Shown in pieces: positions 52,870 to 61,167 of a DNA stretch of 64,000 nt. The translations under genes and the position numbers were made by a program. Under the pieces are notes generated by a model. It saw only the letters and a program-made list of their open reading frames with translations, was not told the origin of the DNA and searched no databases. Each line of letters starts with the position of its first letter. Positions within the stretch are counted from its first letter, which is position 1. The stretch comes from Ruminococcus sp. (lineage in GTDB: Bacteria > Bacillota > Clostridia > Oscillospirales > Ruminococcaceae), in NCBI GenBank assembly GCA_015066805.1, contig SVNP01000001.1:62001-126000 (forward strand). The letters are read 5' to 3'.

Positions 52870-54198
52870 TTATGTTTGGGTTTCTTCCTCCGTTACCGGG
52901 GGTGCAATGTCTTCCAGCAGAATCATCCGCTGGGAGTAGGGACTGCACTGATCATCATCGTCATCAAACAAACCGGAATCCTTGGACTTTGGCTCAATAC
53001 CGAGCTGGTTCCGTAAAAAGTCTTCCGGCAGATCTCGTCGCTGCAGACGCTCTGCCACCAGTTCTTTCACCAGATGATACACCACGGCAAAGGCCGGCAC
53101 ACCAATAGCCATGCCGATGATGCCGAACAATCCGCCGCCCAGCAAACAGGCAAACAGCTCCCAGAAGGCAGGCAGCCCAATGGAGCCGCCCACAATGCGG
53201 GGATCAAGGAAGTTGCAATCAAACTGCTGCAAGCAAAGAATGAAGATGGAAAAATACAATGCCTTCAGCGGATCCTCCATCAGCATCAGCAGAATACAGG
53301 GTATGGCACCGAAAATGGGGCCGAAAAAGGGGATCATGTTGGTAACGCCCACGATCACAGTGATCAGCACCGCATAGGGCATATCCATGACCATTACGCC
53401 AATGAAGCACAAAATACCGATGATAAAGGAATCCAGCATTTTGCCCAGTACCGCCGTACTGAAAGTCTTGTTGGCGATCCGCATACGGTTATCCAGCCAG
53501 AAAGCGGTTTTGGGCTTGACAAATGCAAACAATATCCGCTTGAACTGCCGCCAGAAGCGTTCCTTGCTGACCAGCAGATACACTGCAATGATAAATCCCA
53601 CCAGCACATCATACAAAAATCCCAGTGTGCTGCTGGCACCGGTGGCAATGGCCGCAAGGATCTTCGCACTCATCTCAGAGGTATCGGCATTGTTCATATC
53701 CTGCCGCAGCTTTTCCACCAGCTCCTGCAAAGAGCCGGTAACATCACTGTCCAGTGAAAGCAGCTTGTCTGCCCACAGCGTAATGGTTTCCAGATATTGC
53801 GGAATATGCTCCAATAATGTGGAAATACCCTCAAGCACCTCGGAAAAGGTGGCAACGATCAGCGTCACAATGGCCGCCAGAAAAGCCAGCACTGCCACAA
53901 AGGAGCTGATGACACGAGCGGTCAGTGCAGCGGCTTTTTCTTTTTTGATGATGCGGGAAAAGAATTTCCGCATCCGTCTGTCCAGCCAGGTGGCAGGAGC
54001 GTTCAGCAGATAGGCAAACACACAGCCCGCAAACACAGGCCCCAGTGCCGATGCCACTCTGCCGAAAAAGGCGGCAAAGGCACGATAATGGATCAGGCAA
54101 AAGGCAAACAAAATACATCCGCACAGCACCAGCAGCAGATTCCACGGGCGCATCTGCGAAAGGATCACCGGCTCACGGCGCGGTTTCTTTTCGTTCAT
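52870..54198 (-). CDS. AI-2E family (UPF0118) membrane transporter
   Basis: Polytopic membrane protein of the PerM/TqsA family; 442 aa with about seven or eight helices. The conserved GVTNMIPFFGPIFGAIPCIL and the later LDPRIVGGSIGLPAFWEL are clear signatures. An acidic tail (FDDDDDQ) follows. Some relatives export autoinducer-2, others are Na+/H+ antiporters; which applies is unknown. I chose the ATG at 54198 (GGGG 6 bases upstream). It is the last of five same-direction genes after glmS. Confidence 0.9.
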   Translation of the reverse strand: MNEKKPRREPVILSQMRPWNLLLVLCGCILFAFCLIHYRAFAAFFGRVASALGPVFAGCVFAYLLNAPATWLDRRMRKFFSRIIKKEKAAALTARVISSFVAVLAFLAAIVTLIVATFSEVLEGISTLLEHIPQYLETITLWADKLLSLDSDVTGSLQELVEKLRQDMNNADTSEMSAKILAAIATGASSTLGFLYDVLVGFIIAVYLLVSKERFWRQFKRILFAFVKPKTAFWLDNRMRIANKTFSTAVLGKMLDSFIIGILCFIGVMVMDMPYAVLITVIVGVTNMIPFFGPIFGAIPCILLMLMEDPLKALYFSIFILCLQQFDCNFLDPRIVGGSIGLPAFWELFACLLGGGLFGIIGMAIGVPAFAVVYHLVKELVAERLQRRDLPEDFLRNQLGIEPKSKDSGLFDDDDDQCSPYSQRMILLEDIAPPVTEEETQT

Positions 54199-54225
54199 AC
54201 CCATCCCCTTCTTTCATGAAAGGTG

Positions 54226-55827
54226 TTATTCCGTCTCCTCGGTTTTGTTTTCGGTTTCCTCTGCTTCGGCATCCACAGGATCGTCAATGCGGAAGCCGTA
54301 GCTGCGCTCAAAGGGATCGCCCTCTTCTTCCTCTGCCAGAATGCTGGAGTAGCCTGCATCCTGCAATGCCTCGGGATCGGTAATGGCGGATTCATCTACA
54401 GCAACGGGCTTCAGGGCACGGCGTTTGCGGTGATCCACGACAAACACTACGGCGACCGCAGCCACCAGCAATGCACTGATCACCACCATCACTGCCAGTA
54501 CAGGGAAATTGGTCTGCTTGAAACGCACATTAAACTTGGAGGCATAGGTCTTTGCCGCAGAGGAGGAATGTCCCCGCAGGGTAAAGTCCTTCCAGAGCAC
54601 AGGAACTGCCTCTCCGGTTTCCTTGTCCTCCTCGGTTAGGTAACCAAAAGCGTAATCACCAATGGCAGTAACCGTTTCGGGCACAGTAATATCAGCGGTA
54701 CCGCTGCAGCCGGTAAAGGCATAATCGCCAATGGTTTTTACCCCGGAAGGAATGGTAATATCCGTCAGGGAAGAACAGCAGAAGAACGCATACTCACCAA
54801 TGGAGGTGATCTGCTGCGGTATGGTGAAATCAACCAGTGCAGCACAATCGGCAAAGGCACTGTTTTCAATGGAAGTTACCTTGTCGGGAATATTCACTTT
54901 GGTCAGTGCAAGGCAATCTGAGAAAGCACCCTCACGGATCTCCGTAACCGAATCGGGCAGGATCACTTCCTTCAACTGCACCGAACCGGAAAAAGCATAG
55001 TAGCTGATAGCGGTTACGGTATCCGGCACGGTATAAGTGGCACCTTCCTTGCCGGCAGGATACAGCAGCAGCTCTTTTCCGGCCGCATCCATCAGTATGC
55101 CGTCCTCACCTGCCTGATAGGCAGCATTATCTGCATCCACGACCACCTTCTGCAAGCCGGCGCAGGCCAGCAAAGCCAGCGGCGCGATCTCCTTTACCTT
55201 GGCAGGGATCCGAATCTCCTTCATGACATAGCAGCCCACAAAGGCAAGGGTATCAATGGCCTCCAGATTGGCATTGAGATTGACGTTTTCCAGAGAAAAA
55301 TCATAGTAGAAGCAATAACCGGGCACCTTGGTCAGAGATGCAGGCAAGGTCACTTCCTTTAAGCCGAAGCAATAGGCAAAGCAGTACAAGCCCATTTCCG
55401 TAATGCTGTCGGGCAAGCCGATATTCTCCAGCGCATTGCAGTTGTAGAACGCTGCATCACCCAGCTTGGTAACGGTTTCGGGCAGCTCCAGAGATTTCAG
55501 AGCGATGCAGTTGGTAAAGGCATTGGCACCGATGCTGGTAATAGGTGCTTCAATTTCCAAAGATTGCAGCTTGGAGCAGTTGGCAAAGGCTTCATCTCCG
55601 ATAGACACAATGGGATAACCCATGAAATCCTTGGGAATATACAGCTTTACCGTGCTTTCGGCGCAATCCACGATGCTGACACCGCCATCCACCCGCTGAT
55701 AGGTTATCACCTCATCGGTCATCAGCTCGTCGTCATCATCGGCATAAACGGGAATACAGGGCAGCACAGCCGTGCTCAGCAGCAATGCTGCGGCCGTAAC
55801 GACTGCAGAAAGCTTTTTCGGTTTCAT
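54226..55827 (-). CDS. BspA-like leucine-rich-repeat surface protein (first of three in coordinate order)
   Basis: Cell-surface protein; 533 aa. Signal peptide (1-29), an acidic start, then about twelve LRR_5-type repeats of ~23 residues (pattern SIGxxAFxxCxxLxxVxxPxxV), one membrane helix (~447-470) and a charged cytosolic tail (HRKRRALKPVA, then Glu-rich). BspA-like repeats mediate adhesion in gut bacteria; the role is inferred. GGAGG lies 11 bases before the ATG. It starts 4 bases after the neighbouring LRR gene. Confidence 0.88.
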   Translation of the reverse strand: MKPKKLSAVVTAAALLLSTAVLPCIPVYADDDDELMTDEVITYQRVDGGVSIVDCAESTVKLYIPKDFMGYPIVSIGDEAFANCSKLQSLEIEAPITSIGANAFTNCIALKSLELPETVTKLGDAAFYNCNALENIGLPDSITEMGLYCFAYCFGLKEVTLPASLTKVPGYCFYYDFSLENVNLNANLEAIDTLAFVGCYVMKEIRIPAKVKEIAPLALLACAGLQKVVVDADNAAYQAGEDGILMDAAGKELLLYPAGKEGATYTVPDTVTAISYYAFSGSVQLKEVILPDSVTEIREGAFSDCLALTKVNIPDKVTSIENSAFADCAALVDFTIPQQITSIGEYAFFCCSSLTDITIPSGVKTIGDYAFTGCSGTADITVPETVTAIGDYAFGYLTEEDKETGEAVPVLWKDFTLRGHSSSAAKTYASKFNVRFKQTNFPVLAVMVVISALLVAAVAVVFVVDHRKRRALKPVAVDESAITDPEALQDAGYSSILAEEEEGDPFERSYGFRIDDPVDAEAEETENKTEETE

Positions 55828-55831
55828 AGAA

Positions 55832-57253
55832 TCATTTGCCTCCGTTCTTGGTGTTGGTACGGGATTGCTTTGCCACAGGCTTGCCCTTATTCGGGCCGTC
55901 TGCGATGCGTACTGTATTGCGTCTGTGCAGAAGCACACCTGCTGTAATACCGGCAACGACCAGCACAGCGGCAGTAATGCCCAGAATCAGACCCAGCTTG
56001 GAATTGCTGCGGTAGGGGACATCGAATTCTTTGGCATATTCCATGCCAACAGTGCCTACCAGCACCCGCAGGCGGAAATCCTCCAGCTTGGAAAGGGTCT
56101 GGGTTTCGATGTCATAATCATAGCCAAAAGCATAATCACCGATCTCGGTCACGCCTGCCGGCACAGCAACCTCTCGCAGAGAGGTGCAGCCTGCAAAGCA
56201 GTAAGTGCCTATGGCGGTGCAGCTTTCGGGAATCACGATCTCACGGAGAGAGGAACAATAGGTAAAGGCGGCATCGGGAAGCTTTTCCAGATTGGCAGGC
56301 AGCGTAATGGCCTCCAACGAGGTGCAGTTGTAAAAGGCTTCATTGCCAAAGGTTTCCACATCATTCAGTTCAATGGATCTCAGCTTGGAAGCACCCACAA
56401 AGGCCCAGCCATCCAGTTCGGTAACGCCATCCGGCACAGAAAAGCTTTCTCCGTTTTTGGCAGAAGGGTACTTAATGAGCCGTTTCATTTCCGCATCATA
56501 CAGAACACCGTCCACATCACAATAGGCAGGGTTTCCATCCTCTACCACGATCTCGGTCAGCGCGTCGCAGCCATCAAACACATAATCGCCCATATTCCGC
56601 ACAGATTTTGGTATGGTCACCGTAGTGATACGGTTCCAGTAGTAAAATGCCAGCTCGCCGATATCCGTTACCGTATCGGGGATGACTAGCTCGTCCATTT
56701 GTCCCGTTCCGTAAAAGGCCTGTGCTTCAATGACCTCCAGATTTTTGGGGAAGGTAAGCTCAGTCAGAGAGTAGCACAGAGAAAAACAGGAATCGGTAAT
56801 AGTGGTGATCCCATCGGGGATCTGCACCGATTGCAGGGAAGCACACTGATAAAACGCACTTTCACCGATAGAGGTGAGCCCCTTGGGGAGATTCACCGAT
56901 CGCAGTGCCTCGCAGCAGTAAAACGCACCCGGACCGATCTCCGTGACAGTTTCCGGCATGGTAACGGAGGTAAGCCCTGTCACCTGATAGAACGCACCCT
57001 CGCCAATGGCGATGACGGGTTTTCCGTCCAGTTCGTCGGGGATCACCAGATCACCCTTCATTTCCTTCCGGCATTCGGTGATCACGATACCGTCATCCCG
57101 GTAACCAAAGGTAATATAGGAATCATTGACGGTATACATGCCCATGTCGTCGTAATCCGTCACCTCTCCGGCTCCGCTGCAGGGCATGGCAGGGAGCATG
57201 GCCAGTGCCGCACCCATCAGGGCAGCACCCACACGCATATGTTTCAAACGCAT
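55832..57253 (-). CDS. BspA-like leucine-rich-repeat surface protein (second)
   Basis: 473 aa. Signal peptide (1-28), about ten LRR_5 repeats (for example AIGEGAFYQVTGLTSVTMPE), one membrane helix (~426-447) and a short basic tail (KPVAKQSRTNTKNGGK). AAAGGTG precedes the ATG. Part of a three-gene tandem set with clearly related but diverged repeats, probably made by duplication. Confidence 0.88.
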   Translation of the reverse strand: MRLKHMRVGAALMGAALAMLPAMPCSGAGEVTDYDDMGMYTVNDSYITFGYRDDGIVITECRKEMKGDLVIPDELDGKPVIAIGEGAFYQVTGLTSVTMPETVTEIGPGAFYCCEALRSVNLPKGLTSIGESAFYQCASLQSVQIPDGITTITDSCFSLCYSLTELTFPKNLEVIEAQAFYGTGQMDELVIPDTVTDIGELAFYYWNRITTVTIPKSVRNMGDYVFDGCDALTEIVVEDGNPAYCDVDGVLYDAEMKRLIKYPSAKNGESFSVPDGVTELDGWAFVGASKLRSIELNDVETFGNEAFYNCTSLEAITLPANLEKLPDAAFTYCSSLREIVIPESCTAIGTYCFAGCTSLREVAVPAGVTEIGDYAFGYDYDIETQTLSKLEDFRLRVLVGTVGMEYAKEFDVPYRSNSKLGLILGITAAVLVVAGITAGVLLHRRNTVRIADGPNKGKPVAKQSRTNTKNGGK

Positions 57254-57265
57254 GACAGCACACCT

Positions 57266-58432
57266 TTACTTTTTCTTTGCCCACAAAACGCCGCCGATGA
57301 CCACGCCGATCAGCAGCACAACACAGACAATGACACCGATCAGCCGTCCGGTACTCATACCGGAGCTGCCCTGAGAGCCTGTTGCGGCAGTGGTAATGCT
57401 GGCGGGATTCTTCTGAGTGGTAGTGGTAGTGGTGTTTTCGATCTCCACAAAGGTAAACAGATTGCCGTTTTCCTTATCTTTTGCATACTGCTCCGCCACA
57501 GTACCTCTTACGCCATGAATGATAAAATCAGTATTGGCGTAAAGCTGCCCCTGCTGATCCATCAGCCAGCCAAAGGCAGAAAAATCAATAGAAGTCACAG
57601 TAGCGGGAATGGTGACCTCATCCATGGGTGTGCCCGCAAAGGTAGCCTGTCCAATGGCAACGCATTTTTCGGGAATGGTGAATTCCTTCAGCGCAGTACC
57701 GGCAAAAGCGGCATCGCCAATTGCCTTGATCCCCTTGGGCAGCGTTACATCATCCAGAGATTTGCAGCGGTAGAACACAAAATCCTCGATCTCCTCTACC
57801 TTTTTGGGGATCTCCACATGGTTCAGATTTTTACACTCCGCAAAGGCCCATGCACCGATATAGCAAAGGGAATCCGGCAGATGAATGGTTTCCAGAGTAT
57901 TGCTGTATCCAAAGGCCACATAGCCGATATCATACACACCGTCGGGCACCGTGATCTCCGTTTCATTTCTGCCAATGGGGTACCGCACCAGATAAGTACC
58001 GTCTTCGGCGTACAAAACGCCGTCAATGCTTTCAAAATAATCATTGCCCTCGGCAACATAGTAATTTTCCAGACGGGTGCAGCCTGCAAAGGTGGCATTA
58101 CCCACACCCACCATGGAAGCAGGCAAAGTCACATCCACCAGCCAGGGGCACTGCGTCAGGGCGGTATCGCCCAGAGCCACCACAGGGTAGCCGTCCAGCG
58201 TATCCGGCAGCACCAAATAAGGCTCGATCTCGCCCTTGTAGGATTCGATACAGGCAGCTTTTTCGGTTTTATTGGCAGCTCCGACCATCAGACTGTATGT
58301 ATAATCGCCGCTGGTAAAGATCTCAACCTCCTGCTCTTCATCGGTATCTGCAAATACAGGTGCAGCGCATACCGTCAGCAGCATTGCGGCGCCCAGCATA
58401 CCGGCGGCAGATTTGATCCATTGCAGTTTCAT
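57266..58432 (-). CDS. BspA-like leucine-rich-repeat surface protein (third)
   Basis: 388 aa. Signal peptide (1-28), a run of LRR_5 repeats (~70-310), a Thr/Ser spacer (~333-357), one membrane helix (~364-385) ending in AKKK. AAGGAGG precedes the ATG at 58432. It is the first of the three LRR genes in transcription order and lies directly downstream of the glmS terminator. Confidence 0.88.
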   Translation of the reverse strand: MKLQWIKSAAGMLGAAMLLTVCAAPVFADTDEEQEVEIFTSGDYTYSLMVGAANKTEKAACIESYKGEIEPYLVLPDTLDGYPVVALGDTALTQCPWLVDVTLPASMVGVGNATFAGCTRLENYYVAEGNDYFESIDGVLYAEDGTYLVRYPIGRNETEITVPDGVYDIGYVAFGYSNTLETIHLPDSLCYIGAWAFAECKNLNHVEIPKKVEEIEDFVFYRCKSLDDVTLPKGIKAIGDAAFAGTALKEFTIPEKCVAIGQATFAGTPMDEVTIPATVTSIDFSAFGWLMDQQGQLYANTDFIIHGVRGTVAEQYAKDKENGNLFTFVEIENTTTTTTQKNPASITTAATGSQGSSGMSTGRLIGVIVCVVLLIGVVIGGVLWAKKK

Positions 58433-58456
58433 AAGAATTCCTCCTTGCACAAATTG

Positions 58457-58503
58457 GAAAAAAGGGGTGAAAACAGGGTACAGTCTCCCCATGTTTCCAC
58501 CCC
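58457..58503 (-). terminator. Terminator or attenuator between glmS and the LRR genes
   Basis: A long imperfect stem (58464-58478 with 58488-58503) is followed on the minus strand by six T. It ends only about 26 bases before the first LRR start, so readthrough would express the LRR genes. I found no convincing promoter downstream of it. Confidence 0.75.
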
Positions 58504-58547
58504 GAATGGCAGCAGCATCCCCAATACTGCGGCCACATATTCATATC

Positions 58548-60371
58548 TTATTCTACGGTTACGGATTTTGCCAGATTTCTGGGTTTATCCACATCATTGC
58601 CGCGCTGCACGGATGCATGATAAGCGATAAGCTGCAGCGGCACAACAGCCAGCATAGGCATCAGCAGATCATCGATCTCGGGCACACGGAAGCAGTAATC
58701 GGCAATATCGGCATCCGGCTGATAGGATTCTCCGCAAACAAGGAAAGTCACGGCACCTCTTGCCTTTACCTCCTTGATATTGGACACGGTCTTTTCATGC
58801 AGAGCCTTCTGGGTATCCACAGCAATAACGGGCATGCCCTTGTAGATCAGCGAAATAGTGCCGTGCTTCAGCTCGCCGGCGGCGTAGGCCTCGCTGTGAA
58901 TATAGCTGATCTCCTTCAGCTTCAGGGAGCCTTCCATGGAAAGGGCATAGTCCAGACCTCTGCCGATATACAGCAGGCTCTGGGCATCCAGCAGATGCTT
59001 TGCCATTGCTTCGATCTCATCCTTGCGCTCCAGGATCTGTGCGATGTAATCGGGAGTCTCCAGCAGCAAGGCGGTCAGTCTGCGGCATTCTGCCTCGTCG
59101 ATCTTACCCTTGGCCAGAGCCAGCTCAAAGCCCAGCAGATACATCACGCTGATCTGCACCATATATGCCTTGGTAGATGCCACAGCGATCTCGGGGCCGG
59201 CGTGGGTATAAATGAGCATATCGGCCTCTCTTGCAATGGAAGAACCCTTTGCATTGACAACAGCGAGTGTGGTTGCGCCCAGCTTCTTGGCAAGACGCAT
59301 AGCAGCAAGGCTGTCAGCAGTCTCACCGGACTGGGAGATAATGATAATAAGGTCGCCCTCGCCGATGAGGGGCTCACGGTAACGGAACTCGGAAGCGATA
59401 TCTACAATTACGGGTACTCTTGCAATCTTTTCGATGACATACTTACCCACCATACCTGCGTGCATAGCGGTACCGCAGGCCACAATGTAGATGCTGCGGA
59501 AATTCCGCAGGCTTTCGGGGGTAATACCGCACTCATGCAGATCGGGCAGGCCGTTCTCGATGCGGGGCATTACGGTACGCTTAATGGATTCGGGCTGCTC
59601 GTGGATCTCCTTCAGCATAAAGTGCTCATAGCCCTGCTTTTCGGCAGCATCCATATCCCAGTCAGCGGTCAGCAGCTCCTTGGTAATGGTATTGCCCTGC
59701 ATATCGCAGAAGGAAACACCGTTTTCATCCAGCAGAGCGATCTCCTCATGCTCCAGCAGATAATATTTTGCGGTATATTTCAAAATAGCAGGCACATCGG
59801 AAGCGATAAAGCGCTCATCCTCGCCCACACCCACGATCAGGGGGCTTTCCCGACGGACTGCGTAGATCTTGCCGGGGTGATCCGCAAAGAGGATGCCCAG
59901 AGCAAAGCTGCCTGTCACATCCTGCATGGCACGGGCAATCGCAGCAACAGGATCCCCTTCGTAGTACAGATCCAGCAGTTGTGCCACCACCTCGGTGTCG
60001 GTCTCGGAAACAAATACTCTGCCCTTGGCAATGAGCATTTCCTTCAGCTTTTTGTAGTTTTCAATGATGCCGTTATGTACAATAGTGACCTTCTCGCCGC
60101 CGCGGTGGGGGTGAGAGTTTACATCGGAAGGCTCACCGTGGGTTGCCCATCTGGTGTGACCGATGCCCACGTTGCCGTCAGGCTTGCCTTCGTTCTTCAT
60201 TTTCTCGGAGAGATCTGCCAGACGGCCCTTGGATTTTGCAATTTCAATCCCATTTTCGGTAAATACCGCAATGCCGGCCGAATCATAACCACGATATTCC
60301 AGCTTGGAAAGTGCATCCACCAAAACATCGGCGCAGCACTTTTTGCCTACATATCCAACGATTCCACACAT
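58548..60371 (-). CDS. glmS: Glutamine-fructose-6-phosphate aminotransferase (isomerizing)
   Basis: Makes glucosamine-6-phosphate for peptidoglycan and surface sugars; 607 aa. The glutaminase domain begins with the catalytic Cys2 (MCGIVGYVG); GIGHTRWATHG follows. Two SIS sugar-isomerase domains follow (SQSGETADS, and a C-terminal LAKSVTVE end). The AAGGA site is far (12 bases) but Cys2 fixes the start. Own promoter; no ribozyme-like leader. Confidence 0.97.
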   Translation of the reverse strand: MCGIVGYVGKKCCADVLVDALSKLEYRGYDSAGIAVFTENGIEIAKSKGRLADLSEKMKNEGKPDGNVGIGHTRWATHGEPSDVNSHPHRGGEKVTIVHNGIIENYKKLKEMLIAKGRVFVSETDTEVVAQLLDLYYEGDPVAAIARAMQDVTGSFALGILFADHPGKIYAVRRESPLIVGVGEDERFIASDVPAILKYTAKYYLLEHEEIALLDENGVSFCDMQGNTITKELLTADWDMDAAEKQGYEHFMLKEIHEQPESIKRTVMPRIENGLPDLHECGITPESLRNFRSIYIVACGTAMHAGMVGKYVIEKIARVPVIVDIASEFRYREPLIGEGDLIIIISQSGETADSLAAMRLAKKLGATTLAVVNAKGSSIAREADMLIYTHAGPEIAVASTKAYMVQISVMYLLGFELALAKGKIDEAECRRLTALLLETPDYIAQILERKDEIEAMAKHLLDAQSLLYIGRGLDYALSMEGSLKLKEISYIHSEAYAAGELKHGTISLIYKGMPVIAVDTQKALHEKTVSNIKEVKARGAVTFLVCGESYQPDADIADYCFRVPEIDDLLMPMLAVVPLQLIAYHASVQRGNDVDKPRNLAKSVTVE

Positions 60372-60470
60372 AATTCAATGCTTTCCTTCCCAATAATATA
60401 GTTGTCTACATATCGCATTGCGGGCAAGAAGCCCTTCCTGCCCAGCATATATTCATAGCAATACTCAAGT

Positions 60471-60499
60471 ATTATATCATATGTCAGGGAAAAATGCAA
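60471..60499 (-). promoter_or_regulatory. Promoter of glmS
   Basis: Minus-strand TTGCAT (60494-60499), 17 bases, TATAAT (60471-60476). The ~95-base leader has one hairpin (GGGCAGGAAG...CTTCTTGCCC). Confidence 0.83.
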
Positions 60500-60506
60500 G
60501 GGCTTT

Positions 60507-61145
60507 TCACAAATTTTCACGGATCTGCTCCGCACGCTGTACAATTTGCGGATCGTCATATTCAAATTCAAAGATACGGTAGCCGTTGATGACCACGGTG
60601 TCGCCCAGCATACTGAGCCTTGGGGTCTTCAGCCCATAATTCATATGCACATGGCCATGGATAAAATACTTGGGAGCATATTTTTCCAACAAAGTGCGGA
60701 ACACACCGAACCCACGGTGGCAGAGATCGTCACCTGCATGAAATTCCGCAGCGGGGGCATGGGTCAGCAGGATATCAAACCCCTTATGCCGCTTCAGCTT
60801 CCACCAAAGGCGGCGCACCCGACGTGCCATTTCCCGCTCGGAATACTGATGAGCACCGGGACGGTAACGCATACTGCCGCCCAAGCCCAGAATCCGTACG
60901 CCGTTATGCACATAAATATCATCTTCAATGCAGAAGCAGCCCTCAGGGGGGTATTCTGCATATTTTTCATCATGATTGCCATGCACATACAGCACGGGCA
61001 CATTGGCAAATGTCTCAATGAAGGATAAGTAATGGGGAGAGAGATCACCACAGGAAAGGATCAGATCATAGCCTGCCAGCTTTCCCGGCTGATAGTAATC
61101 CCACAGCCCTTTGGATTCCACATCGGACAAAACCAGAATTTTCAT
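60507..61145 (-). CDS. Metallophosphoesterase (YfcE/calcineurin-like)
   Basis: Cytosolic metal-dependent phosphodiesterase; 212 aa. Motifs: LVLSDVES (~5-12), SCGDLSPHYL (~36-45), HGNHDEKY (~60-67), LTHAPAAEF, and IHGHVHMNYG. The first motif is SDVES rather than the usual SDxH, so one metal ligand may differ. The ATG at 61145 lacks a strong ribosome site (AAAGAAG). It follows the ParB/BMP fusion gene by 22 bases. Substrate unknown. Confidence 0.88.
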   Translation of the reverse strand: MKILVLSDVESKGLWDYYQPGKLAGYDLILSCGDLSPHYLSFIETFANVPVLYVHGNHDEKYAEYPPEGCFCIEDDIYVHNGVRILGLGGSMRYRPGAHQYSEREMARRVRRLWWKLKRHKGFDILLTHAPAAEFHAGDDLCHRGFGVFRTLLEKYAPKYFIHGHVHMNYGLKTPRLSMLGDTVVINGYRIFEFEYDDPQIVQRAEQIRENL

Positions 61146-61167
61146 CTTCTTTGCCGTTTCCTTTCCG

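Noticed and set aside
60372-60470. glmS ribozyme in the glmS leader
   Set aside because: The leader is only about 95 bases, with one simple hairpin, too short and without the ribozyme core.
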